Assembly: GCA_021397835.1 (NCBI GenBank)
Contig: JAJFZO010000609.1
Location: forward strand, 4,838,001-4,902,000
DNA from: Moringa oleifera
Taxonomy: Eukaryota; Streptophyta; Magnoliopsida; Brassicales; Moringaceae
Direction of reading: 5' to 3'
DNA: 64,000 nt
The notes under the pieces are model-generated. The model had not been told where the DNA came from, ran no database searches, and was given only the letters and a program-made list of their open reading frames with translations. This document shows positions 1-12,100 of the stretch, piece after piece; position 1 is the first letter of the stretch; every line of letters starts with the position of its first letter. A program made the position numbers and the translations under genes.

Positions 1-3000
1 GTTATATCAAAAAATTTTTAAATAAAATATTTAAATTACAATCAATTTTGATTTAAACTTTTTCACATATAAATATAAAAAAATATTCAAACTACCATTA
101 TAATAATATTAAAAAATATATTGTTAAAATTTTAAAAATTATTTATTTATAAAAAATTATTTAAATTTTTAAAATGAAATATAAAATCTATTAAAGTAAT
201 TTTTAAAAATTTTAATAATTAAATACAATAACTATTTATAAATATTTTAAATTAAAATTTGTATAAATAAATTTTAAAAATTAAAATTCAATTGAAAAAT
301 GTAAAAAAATCAATAGAATGGTTCTCCAGCAAGCGATTTAAATAAAAACTTTTTTTATATGGCATTGATGATTCTTGATTAAGTTTTCATTGAAAAGATA
401 AATTGTGCATTTTTAATTTCTTAAAATAAGTATTATGTGTGATTTATGACTTAATCAATCTTTTATTTTTTAAAAAATTACATAAAATTTTAAAATTAAT
501 AAAAAATCAAATGAATTGTTTTCAAATGGAAAAACCATTTTGGATTTTTTATACTTAGTGTTGAGTCTAATAGCTGATCATCACATGTCATAATAGGTCA
601 AATATAAACCATTAGTTTTCTTTGAGGTCCAAAATTAACACCATAACAAAATAATTTTTTAATGGAAATTATTATGATAATTATCATAATTTTTATTATA
701 TATATTATGAAATATCTGTTTACCACATTTTTAGTGACTTTTATCTATTAGCCACTATTAATAAATGTACAGTAGCAATTGTAAATATTAGCCATTGAAA
801 CATATATTTTTAGAGATAATTCTTTACAATTGCCTTTAAAATAATTTTTTATTTTTTATTTTTTGATATTTTAAATTTTAAATTTCAAAATTTATACGAA
901 ATTAAATAAATAATGATTCAAGTATAATAGAAACAATATTTTGTTAAATCAAACTTACTTAAAAGTGAATATATATTCAAATAAGTCAAATTTATAACAA
1001 TTTAAAAAATTAAAATTAAAAAATTATTATATTATTTAAAATTATTTTTACTATTGAGATGCAAAATATAAAAAATAACTTTTCAATTTGTTTTACCCAT
1101 ATTATAATTTTTCGAAATATAAAAAACTACTGAATTTGATTTTAAAATAATCTTTTTTATGGTAACATGTGTCATAATTTTAAGATCATCCTTTAGAAGC
1201 TTAAATTGGTGCGTCAAAAGTGAAATGTTTTTTCTTTTTGGTTTATAATTTTTTATTGAAAATAAATTTTATTAGATTTTTTATTTTTTATTTATTATTT
1301 GGATGAATATTTTTTTAAAAAATATAATGATATGAGTGAGTAAAATATATTAAAATAAAGAAAACAATGATAACATTTCAACACTAATGGTTTATAGTAA
1401 CACAAATTATAACAAATATCTTATAAAAAATTATTAAATATCATATCAAAACACACAAATAACATTAACCAAATAATCTCTTATTGAGCATCCATTAAAT
1501 GAGGCTTTTTAAATTTTTTCTTTTTTTTTTTCAGGAAAGCCCAAAAATTTTGATAAAAAAATCTCAAACAAAAAAATTGAACTCATAGAAGGAAAAAGCA
1601 TATGTACGGTGTAAGGACAGTAGCTTTGCATATTATGAGGCTACAAAGTCAACCTTACCTTCATAGCTTGAGCTATTGTTACACAAATTGCAAATTTAAC
1701 CAACAAAGTAATAGCTAAAAAAATAAACAAACAAAGAAAGGGACGAATGGAAAGGAGGAGGCACTGTACAATCAGAAACAAACTAGCAAAGAAGAATTCA
1801 AAATGGAGGTAGAGGAAGAAAAAGCCGCAAAAGGAAGATTGTGGAGGTAGCTCAAGTGAATGATGAATCACATAAGCGTTGAGGTAAAGCCTTGTGAGTA
1901 AGTCTTGCTAGTGTAACAGGGTAGTCTCTCAATTACTTTGCCAATATTGCCACCATAATCATGATTGCGAAGAATAATTGGATTCGGGGTTCAATTAAGT
2001 GTTGGACTCAATAATTCAGATTGGGTGCTAATTAGCAATGGTTATGAGCACAATTTGGTCCAATTCCGCCTAACATAAGTTTAACGTTAGTATGCTCATT
2101 GATGTGGCATATATAAAAGAAAACATCTAAATAAAAGGTACTTCTGATAAATTGTGTTGTGAGTTAAAATACAATTTAGATTTGGATTGATCTTTTTAAA
2201 AAATTATAATAAAAATAAAATAAATCAAAAATTAAAAGTTTAAAAAAATAATAAAAATATGAAAATATCCAAAATAATAAAATAAAATTATGTAAAAAAT
2301 AAAATAACAAAAACATAACAAAATGAAAATATATATTATTTGTAAGTGAAAATAAAAATAATTTGACTAAAAGAAAATAAGTGAAAAAAACTAAAAATAC
2401 ATAACAAAATAAAATATATATTATTTATAAAAAATAAAAAAATTCAAAATGATTGAAAGAAAATAAGAAAAAAAAGTAAAAGAAATCTAACAAAATCAAT
2501 ATAATACTTGTAAAAAATGACAACACTAAAGAAACAACACTATTTGTAGAGAAAAAATAAATTTTATTAAAAAAATAGAAAATAAAATAAAATAAAAGCA
2601 AAAATATATCAAAAAGAATCATAAAAATTAAAAATTAAATTAAATAAAAAATATAAAAAATCTAAAAAATAAAGAAAATAAAAATAATGAAAAATAATTT
2701 TAAAAAATTCTAGAATCATAAAATATTCTATAGAAAAAAATTTTAAATTACATTTGCATTTGTCTTTTAAAGAAAAATGTGATAAAAATATAATAAATCA
2801 AATAGTAAAGATATAAAAATATCTAAAATAAATAGATAAAACATGAAAAATTAAAATAAAATTCAAAAATCAAATGAATAAAAAATAAAAGATGAAAAAT
2901 ACCAAAAACCAAATAAAATAATAAAATTACAATCATAGGTTTAAAATTTGTTATTTTTATTAAATTAAAGTAATCAAAAATGATAAAAATAAAAAAATTA

Positions 3001-4497
3001 TAAATTATAAAAACATTAAAATAAAATAAAATTATAGAAACTATCTATTTTCTTATTTAGTTTTTTTAGGATTGTTTTGTTCATATGTGTTGTCTTGATT
3101 TTGTTGAATTTTTTATTTACTTTAGGTTTTTTAAATTTATTCTCTCATATTTATTTTTTGTTGAGTATTTTTATTTTCTAGCACCCTTGTTTTAGGAACT
3201 TTATTTTTCTTAGTTTTTTATTTTATTTGATTTTTTATTTTTTATTAGTTTTTATTTTTAACCTTGTTTATAAATTTTTTATATTTTTAATTTTTTAAAA
3301 TTTTTATCATCTTTAACTACTTTAATACAACATAATCAAAAATATTAGACCTATGAAGTGGTTTTAATTTTATTAGTTAATTTGATTTTTAGTTTTTAAT
3401 TTTTTGTTACTTTTTATTTTTCTAATTTTTGAATTTTATTTTATATTTTACACATATTTATTTATTTATTTTACATACATTTTTACATTTTTGTTGTATT
3501 TATATTTTTTATTTTTGATTTATTATTTTTTAATATATTTTTCTTTAAAAAGTAATATAAATGAATTTTTTTAATTTTTTCTATAAAATATTTTATGATT
3601 CTTGAATTGTTTCTAATTATAAATTATTTTACATTATTTTTTCATTTTTTCATTTTTTAAGTTTTCTAATCTTTTATGTTTTTAAATTTTTTAATTGAAT
3701 ATGTAGATTTTATTTGTTTCTATTTCTATTTTAATTAATTTTTAAATAATTTTACATGATATATATTTTTAATTTAATATTTTATTTTTCTTATTTTTTT
3801 ACTTTTCTTTCAATAAAATTTATTTTGTTGCTTTACAAAGAGTTTTGTTTCTTTATTATTATCTTTTTTTTAATATGCACTATCTCAAATACATTTTCAT
3901 GAATCACTCTCTTTTTTTGTTTGTTTTTTTTTTGAATTAATTTTTTAAATAATTTTTTAGCCATTTTAAATTTTATTGTAATCATGTTTCATTGAAATTT
4001 GTAATCTCTCATTTTTGAATAAAATGAGCATGTGATATCCGTATAGACTCTCAAGATTAATTAAAAATTTATATTTTACCTTTCCTACTTGAATTTTAAT
4101 TTTTAAAATTTATTTATAAAAATTTTTAATTTAAAATTTTTATAAATAGTTATTGTATTTTATTATTAAAATTTTTAAAAATTATTTTAAAATTTAAATC
4201 ATTTTTATATTTTATATTTTATTAAATTTTTAAATTTTTATTTGTATGCAGTTATTGTATTTATTTTTATGATTTATTTTTAAATCATTTTATATTTTTA
4301 AAATTTAAATCATTTTTATAAATAAATAATTTTTCAAAATTTTAGCAATATAATTTAAAAATATATTTTTTAGTATTTAAAAAATTAAAATTTTTTATAA
4401 TGGTAATTTTAATATGTTTTTATGTTTATATGTGAAAAAGTTTAAATCAAAATTCATTGTAATTTAAATTTTTTATTTTAAAATTTTTTGATATAAT
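1..4497. mobile_element. Foldback-like element with long terminal inverted repeats
   Basis: Bases 2-297 match, as reverse complement, bases 4,088-4,497. The match runs nearly base for base over two long stretches: 2-80 with about 4,420-4,496, and 205-297 with 4,088-4,185. The right arm is longer because it holds an extra AT-rich block near 4,200-4,320. A second inverted pair is nested inside: 2,933-3,045 pairs with 3,240-3,357, and weaker pairing extends outward to about 2,130 and 3,990. I see no transposase frame. Minus-strand ORFs at 1,641-1,871 and 2,425-2,622 are low-complexity chance frames. The arms fit a foldback or long-TIR Mutator-like non-autonomous element. The outer left end may lie before base 1, so no target duplication can be checked. 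Confidence 0.6.
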
Positions 4498-4499
4498 TC

Positions 4500-6928
4500 A
4501 GTTTGATTCAAATTAATAAATTAAATTTATTTTGTCGAAGATGTTTTAAAAATTAAAATTTATTTAAAAAAATCAAAAAATAAACTAATTATTTTATTTT
4601 TTCTATTTATAATATTTAATCTAAAAAATAATTTTAAAAATAAAAAGCTTAACAAATGATTGAATTAAATTATCATGTATCTTTAATTTTTAGAAACTCA
4701 ATTTAATTCAAAATGACAGAAGATTATAATATGAATTTCATAGTGATAAAATAATAGTAATGAAGCACTAATTGTGATTTGTCAAAGTTATATTTCTCGT
4801 TAAAATTGATAAAAAAATTAAATTTTTAATTAATTGTATAATTTAACTTCATGAAAGATGAGATACCACTTTGATTACATAAAATATGAAATTAGAAAGT
4901 AAATAAATAAAAGAATAAAGGGTAACAATGACTTTTCTTTGTCAGCGATGATTATTCTCTCTCCATCTTCCTCATACACATCTTTTAGAACATTGAAGGG
5001 CACTCAATAGGGATTTTTTTTCTTTTTTCCTTGAAAAAATTAAAATTTCTTTTATCTTCTGATGGTTCATTTTGATCATCAAATTGAGTTTGGCGAGCAC
5101 GGTGGACGCACGTGGCATGACAAGAATAGTTGATAAAAGCCACATGGTCATCTGGCGCAGCCAGCACATGTCAAAAGTGCCCGTTGATTTTAGGTGCAGA
5201 TTTTTGTTTAGGCATGATCACGATTCGTGACTATCTCATTCCATCCACGTGGTCTCATCCTGTGCTGACTCCTCCATAATTTGAAGGTTGTTTGAGAAAG
5301 CTTCAAGCCCGTCGATGACGGTGACCTTATAAGCGATACTCATGAACAGTCATACCAGCGTCAAATATGCCTATGGAGACTAGATCCTCTATGTGCAATA
5401 TTGCCTCACAGCTTGTTAAGTCAAACAAAACATTGATTTTATTTTTTTCGTTGAAAAAAATTACAAAATTAAAACCTTTTCATTAAACTACTTAAGTCAT
5501 GACTGTGTGTCTTTAATAAAAGTTGCGTTTATTTAACTAAAATATTTCATTTTCATAAGGTATGAAAGTATTGAGTCACACTCATAAGTTGCAATGGTCA
5601 TCACCACTTTATTTTTCTATTTACATCATTGACATTAATTTTTTTTAAAAAAATAATTAAAAATTTATTTAATTTTAAAATTAAATAAAATAAAAAAATC
5701 ATCTTTTAAATTTTAAAAATTTATTTTTAAAAATTTTTTATTTCAGCTAACAATATTTTCATTTTGAATTCTTAATAACTAATGAGGTTTACTATCACAA
5801 ACTTTGCAGTTAAAATGATTGACTCAGAAAACAATAGTAATAAAATTAATTTTAAAAATCAATATCATTTAAAAGTTTATATTTTATTCTTTCTTTCTTA
5901 TTAAATTTCAATTTTTAAAGTAAATTTAAATATACTCTAATTTACTAATTAAGATTAAATTAAATTTTATTAAAAAATTTAAAAATTGAAAATATTTAAA
6001 AAAAAAAAAATTTACACAACAAATTTTGTTACAGAAGGAATATCCTATGTGAGCCTTTTTATTTTGTATTATCCTTATTTGCTTTTGGATTGAATTTTCT
6101 CTTAATAAGTTTAATTTTTTATTTGTTGGTGAGGTTGTAAATCTAAAATTAATATGTCTTATCTTAGAAAACATATTGATGGTTTATCTTAGAAACAAGG
6201 TACGTTTAATTTCCTAGAGGTGAAGAGTGGAATTCTCACATCTCATCTTCTCAAGTTTTCCATGGTTCAATTTCGATCTACCTTTTATTTTTCAGAAATT
6301 TTCATTTAACTTCATTAGAGGAAAAAAATTCTTTTAATTGTTCATTAATTTCAAATAAAATTTAGTTATATTGTCTATTTACTAATCTTTTTAATTTATT
6401 ACATAGTAACTTTTATAATAAAATTTATTGTTGAATTCTCTTAAATAATATTTTAATCATACATTTTGTTTGTACGATTAAAAAAAATCTATTATCCTTT
6501 GTGATAATAATTTAAAAAGGATATTGCTATAATCTTGAAAAAAATTTAAAACAAGATGTGCTCCAATATATTGGTGATACAAATTATTTAATGAATTAAA
6601 AATCTTGAAAGAAGTTTTATAAATAAAAATAAAAAAATTATTTGAAGTATTAAATTTTATAAAAAAACGCATTATTTTCAAATGCATATTATTAACAAAA
6701 TCTTATTAACAATACATGCATTAGTTTTTTCAAAATTAAAATTAAACATTAACTTTCTTATATTTAACTACATTAAAAAATAATCATTTTATCAATAGTA
6801 GGATATTTATTATTAATAATAAAATATAATATTTAATTAATAAGATTATATTTTTAAAAATAAAAAATATTAAATGTAATAAAAGGGCTTAATTTTATTT
6901 TTTACCTTGGACCACAACAAGCGTAGAT

Positions 6929-6930
<2 letters not shown>
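4500..6930. other. AT-rich intergenic DNA with one GC-richer island
   Basis: I see no supportable gene here. Bases about 4,930-5,420 are less AT-rich than their surroundings and have short minus-strand frames (for example 4,985-5,167, 60 codons), but the peptides match no family I know and the frames are short and overlapping. The rest is A/T homopolymer-rich DNA without recognisable elements. Confidence 0.5.

Positions 6931-6931
<1 letters not shown>

Positions 6932-6962
<31 letters not shown>
6932..6962. repeat. (TA)n microsatellite, followed by a short ATA-rich tract
   Basis: An uninterrupted TA dinucleotide run of about 30 bases is followed at about 6,976-7,000 by an imperfect ATA/ACA trinucleotide tract. 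Confidence 0.95.
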
Positions 6963-6964
<2 letters not shown>

Positions 6965-7383
6965 CAACAATAGTAACAATGATAATAATAATAATAACAG
7001 CAACAATATAAAGCAAGTGACCATTTTATGAGTTAAACTGTCACTACGCTTTTCGGCTTACAACTCAAACTAATGGAACCTCTTTATTTGCTAGCAATGT
7101 TGACTATTTGCATTTAGTTAAAAATAGAAGTAGAGGGCAACGTTCATACCATGCCTTCAGTAACTTCCTCCCCTCGACTTCCTTCTAGTTTGACATCTCA
7201 TAACTAAGCTAAAGCAACAGCAAAAAGAAGTAAATGAAACAATTTCATCTACTAACACTTTTCCTTCTGATAAGTGATTCATGTGGCTATAACTGATCTT
7301 CTCCTCATGTAACCAAATAATAATGTTCTAGTAAAAGTATTGCTTTATATATGAGTGTAATATATATATGAGTGTAATATACG

Positions 7384-7800
7384 TCACTACATCAAAATAG
7401 CTAATTTGTCACAAACTTTTGTCACGGGCTATGAATTATTGAAATTTACCACAAACTATAAATTACTATCACAAAATTTGTCATGATGTTGTCGCAAAAA
7501 TTGATAATAGTTTTAAAAAACTATAAGCTGAGGTCATCATGGTAAATTTTATGACAAATTTTCCACCATATGGTAGAAATGTTTGCCATGAAAATTGTCA
7601 TGAATTATTTCATAGCAACTTAATTTTTTACAAATTGAAAATTATTTTTTATTTTATTATAAATTTTACCATGCATTTCATAAATTCTATAGCAAAACAT
7701 CATGGCAAAAATGCTGCCATGGTAAATGCTCGTGGAAAACTAAGGTCGTGCCAAAAATTCAAGGTAAAAGAAGCCCGTGACAATAATCCGTGACTTAAAA
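7384..7800. mobile_element. Possible CACTA-type terminus with sub-terminal motifs
   Basis: The sequence CACTACATCAAAA begins at about 7,384 and resembles the CACTACAAGAAAA-like ends of plant CACTA elements. The next 400 bases repeat short direct and inverted motifs around ATGGCAAA / TTGCCATG and TGTCACAAA, as sub-terminal repeats do. I could not find a matching TAGTG end or a 3-bp target duplication, so this may be a solo or truncated end. The plus-strand ORF at 7,539-7,793 falls inside these motifs and is not credible as a gene. Confidence 0.3.
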
Positions 7801-7889
7801 AAAATGTGGCACAAATCCACAGCAAAACAAAAAAACATAAAATCATATATTAAAATACTCATTTATTTTTATTTGTAATTTTTTAAACA

Positions 7890-7960
7890 TAAAAAATTCA
7901 CATACAAAATTTTGTGTTTTAATTTTTTATAATGTTAAATTATTTATGCTTTTTTCTTTT
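7890..7960. repeat. Left arm of an inverted-repeat pair
   Basis: The reverse complement of this stretch matches 9,009-9,078 closely; both include AAAAAAGCATAAATAATTTA followed by a shared AT-rich tail. Each arm adjoins a TA microsatellite on its inner side (about 7,974-8,001 and 8,971-8,990). The pair brackets about 1 kb that includes the coding remnant at 8,346-8,558. Confidence 0.65.

Positions 7961-7963
<3 letters not shown>

Positions 7964-8001
<38 letters not shown>
7964..8001. repeat. (CA)n-(TA)n compound microsatellite
   Basis: A short CA run is followed by an uninterrupted TA run, directly inside the left arm of the inverted-repeat pair. Confidence 0.9.
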
Positions 8002-8003
<2 letters not shown>

Positions 8004-8345
8004 AATCAATTATAAATCTATAATTTAAAACAACACATCTTTAAAGTCAAGAGAAAGAGATAAAGAAAAAATAATATAAAATTATTTTCCTAGTAATTAT
8101 AAAGATATTATCTAAATTTTGTTAAAAAAACAAAAAAAATCTCAAAAAATCTAAAATACAAAACACAAAAGAAACAGAAAAAAATTCAAAAAGATAAAAA
8201 AATAAAAATCATATAATAATTTTCAAAAATAAAAAAGAAAAGAACAATATAAAATACAAAAAATCAAATGAAATAAAAAATTCAAGAAAAATAAGGTTAG
8301 TAGAAAAAAATAAGAGAAAGAAATTAAAAATAAACAAAAAAAATT

Positions 8346-8558
8346 ATGTTAGGATCAAAAGCTGAGACAATCCTGATTAATAATTATTCCTTCTTGTTGC
8401 ATAAAATGAAGTATTTGAAACATTTTCTTAAGGAAGACATAGAAAAATTGAGCACAGAAGAGAAAAGGTTTTACTGAATATTTGATGCCAGTAATAGATT
8501 AATCGTTCATCAGCTTCCACATCAATCAGTAAGATTCTTAGATGATCCATTTTCACAG
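8346..8558 (+). pseudogene. Unrecognised coding remnant
   Basis: An ATG at 8,346 opens a 43-codon frame ending in TGA at 8,475-8,477. The same frame then stays open to about 8,558, where CAG is followed by GTTTGC, a possible donor. The peptide is not low complexity: it includes HKMKYLKHFLKEDIEKLSTE and, after the stop, IFDASNRLIVHQLPHQSVRF. Charged, varied composition in very AT-rich DNA suggests a decayed exon rather than chance. I do not recognise the family. It lies inside the 7.9/9.0 kb inverted-repeat pair, so it could be transposase-derived or captured. A translated search of 8,340-8,570 would decide. Confidence 0.35.
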
Positions 8559-8970
8559 GTTTGCATTATGTGAAGCAGACAAGAAAAAACACTAAGATTT
8601 AAAATCTCAAATAGGGTAATTACTACCCATTAAGCTTCATTTCAATTTTCACACAATTGGTTTCTCTTTTTGTATTCCCTTGTTCTTTTGGATCTTTTTT
8701 TATGCATTTTCTCTGAGTTACTCAAGCCAAGTTGCTAGATTGAGGTTATACCAACTAAACCAAATACATTCATTAATTTGGCTATCATATCTACTTTTCT
8801 TTTTGGCTGTTAGTATTTTTGCAGCCTATGAGAAAAGCACTGCTCAACAAGAAAACTGACACTTAGGCATCAAGGCTTGCTACTTAAAGCGAGCTCACCA
8901 TTAACCCTTTACGGCATAGCAAGTTAATGACAGAGGCTCAACATCCGAACCTTACCGTTGCATTAGTAGA

Positions 8971-8990
8971 ATATATATATATATATATAT
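8971..8990. repeat. (AT)n microsatellite
   Basis: Uninterrupted AT dinucleotide run immediately inside the right arm of the inverted-repeat pair. Confidence 0.9.
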
Positions 8991-9008
8991 TAAATTATGT
9001 CAATATGA

Positions 9009-9078
9009 GAAGAAAAAAGCATAAATAATTTAGCATTATAAAAAATTAAAACATAAAATTTTATATGTGAGATTTTTT
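9009..9078. repeat. Right arm of an inverted-repeat pair
   Basis: Inverted partner of 7,890-7,960 (see that entry). Confidence 0.65.
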
Positions 9079-9194
9079 TTTCCTTGTATACATATAAACT
9101 TGAGAAGTATTTTTGTTACTTTAAATTATTTTGTGTTTTTTAATTTCTATGATTTTTTAAAAATAATCAGTCAAATATTTCAAATAAAAATTTA

Positions 9195-12100
9195 AACCCG
9201 CACCCTAAACCTTAGACCCTTGAACATTAAACTTAACCCTAAATTGTAAAACCTTGGACCTAAAACCTTTGACTTTGGAGCCTATAACCCAGACTTTGGA
9301 CCTTGGACTGTAGGCCTTAAACCCTAGACCTTAAACCCTATACTCTATACCTTAAACCTTAAATCCTATATCCTAGACCCAAGACCCTAGATATTGGACC
9401 CTTAAACCCTACACTTTAAACACTAGACCTTAAACCCTAAAACTTAAATCTTAGACCCTAGACCCTAAAACTTTGGACCTTAAACCTTAGGCCCTCGACC
9501 TTGTACCCTATCCTAAAATACTAGAACTATAAAATGTAAAACTTAAACCGAAAATTCTAGACCCTACACCTTAAATCCTAGACTGTAGGCCTTAAACCTT
9601 AGATCTTAAACCCTTAGACCCTAGATCCTAAACCCTTAGACCCCTTAGATCTTACATTTTAAACTAAAAATCCTAGGCCTTTAAACCTTTAAACCTAAAA
9701 TCTAGACTATAGACTTAAGACCCTTGACCATGGATCCCAACACTCTAGACCTTAAACACTAAACCTGGACCAATCTTGAACCTTGAACCCCATACCTAAA
9801 TTCTAAAACATAGAAACCCTTAAAACCCAAAACCTTAGACCCTAGAACCTGCCTTAGACTCGAAAATCTTAGATCTTAAAACCCTAAAACCTTAAAACCT
9901 AGATTCTATACCTTAAACTACACACTATACCTTAGACCTTGGACCTCAGACCCTAAGACCTTAAACCCTAATTTCGAAACTTTAAACCCTAATTCTTAAA
10001 ATCTAAACCCTAGACTCTAGACCTTAGACATATAAATCGTAGACCCAAGACCCTTGACCTTAAACCCTAGACATTAAGACCTAAACCTTAGACCACAAAC
10101 CATAGACCTTAGACGTAGACCCTAGCCCAAGATCCTAGACTGTGGATCCTAAATCCTAAACCTTATAGCCTAAACCATAGACCTTAGACCCTAACCTAAA
10201 CCTTAAAATCCTATACTAAACCCTAAATCTTAGACTCATAGACTATAAACTATAGATCAATACTCGAGACCCTACCTTAAGCCCAATACCTTAAAACCCT
10301 ACCCGTAGAACCTAAACCCTAGATCCCAATCCCTAGACCCTAAAATTCTAGAACTTAAAACCTAAAAACTTTAAAACCTTTATCCTAGACCTAGACTTAT
10401 GACCTTAGACCTTAGCTCTAGATCCTACACTTTCGACCCTAAACTTAGGGATATTCGTAGTGCAATTTGGTCAGTTTATATATTTTTAGCACATAAACCA
10501 TTGATGCAATTTGTTGATTACTTTAAACTGTGCAGTTTAACTTAAACAATATAAATTGCACCAGATTGTACTATAAAATGCAACAGGATTTAGTGCGATT
10601 TGATTTATTAATATACTTTCAAAGTAAATATCAAACAATATCTATGAACAAAAAAAAAAAAAAATTCAAACATCAATTGTAATCAACTTGAAGTTCAAAG
10701 TTTATCAATATTTAAGGTTGATTAGACCTAGTTCCTTGCGAATGAAAGATAACCCAATAGAGAGAGACAATAAAGATATGGCAAGTTTCAGAGTTTATAA
10801 CTTTTGTTATATAACAAATTAGGTTTTGAACGGAAATTACTTGGACTTGGGCTTTCAAAGAGTGATGGAGAATAAAACAAAAACTTTTTAAACTTTTATT
10901 CAATATGGTGCAGTTTGGCTTTAAACCAAACCGTTTATGTTTTTTAAGAAATTGAACTGCACTAATGCGATTTGTATTTTCCTAAACTGTTTCAAACCAT
11001 TAATTTATAAAACCACATGGCTTGGTTCGATGCGATTCGGTTTGATTTGGATGATTTTTACAGTTTGATGATTTTCTTTTGAACACTGCTATTTAAAACC
11101 TTAAAATCTTAAATCCTAGATCTTATACCCTAAAACCCTAGACTCTCAATCTTAGACCTTAAAACCATAGATCCTTGATCTTAGACCCTAAAACCATAGA
11201 TCTTAAACTAAATTCCTAAAACCTTAAAACACCAAACCTTAAAGCCGAAAACATCACACCTTAAAACCTAGATCCTAATATCTTATACCTTAGAACTTAG
11301 ACCTTAGACCTTGGACTTTGGACCCTGGACCCTAAACCCAAGACCTTAGAACATTAGATACTCAACCCTAGACCCTTATACTCTAGATCGTAAACTCTGG
11401 ATCGTAAACACTAAACCTTACACCCTACCTTAAAACCTTATAACTTTAAAATCTTAAACCTAAACAAAGGATCTTAAACCAAACTTTAAAGCCTAGGCCC
11501 TAAACCCTGGATCCTAGACTTTAAACGTTAGACCCTAAACCCTAGGCCCTAAACCCTAGGCGCTAGATCTTAGGCCCTAAACCTTAGACCTTAAATTACT
11601 GATGATAAACCGTAGACCCTAGACTCTACACTTTATACCTTAAACCCTAGACCATAAAACCTTAAAACCCTGAAACCCTAAAAGTCTATATCCTAAACAC
11701 TAGACCCTTACACTCCTAAAACTCGAGACCCTACACCCTTATTCTTGGACCTTAGATCTTAGATCTTGGACCCTAAAACCCACCTTAGATTCCTAAACTC
11801 TAGATATTAGACCTTAGACTCTAAAATCCTGAAACCTAGATGTTTGACCCTAAAACCATGAAATCATATACCCCTAGAAACCAAAAACCCAAGAACCTAA
11901 ACTTTAAACCCTTACTTTGGACAGCAGAGCCTAAACTCTTATTTGTTAAACCCTAAACCCCAAAATCTAAACTATAGATCCTATACCCAAAAACCCAAAA
12001 ACATTAAAACCTTAAGACCTTAGACACTAAACCTTAAAACTCAAGACCCTAGATCTTAAAATCTAGACCCTAAACCCTTAAACCTAAGACCAAAGACCCT

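Noticed and set aside
1641..1871. Minus ORF of 76 codons in the foldback element
   Set aside because: Low-complexity Phe/Leu peptide, with no motif and no transposase resemblance.
8860..8960. GC-richer stretch that looked like a possible tRNA or small RNA gene
   Set aside because: I could not place an acceptor stem, T-loop GTTC box or anticodon stem.
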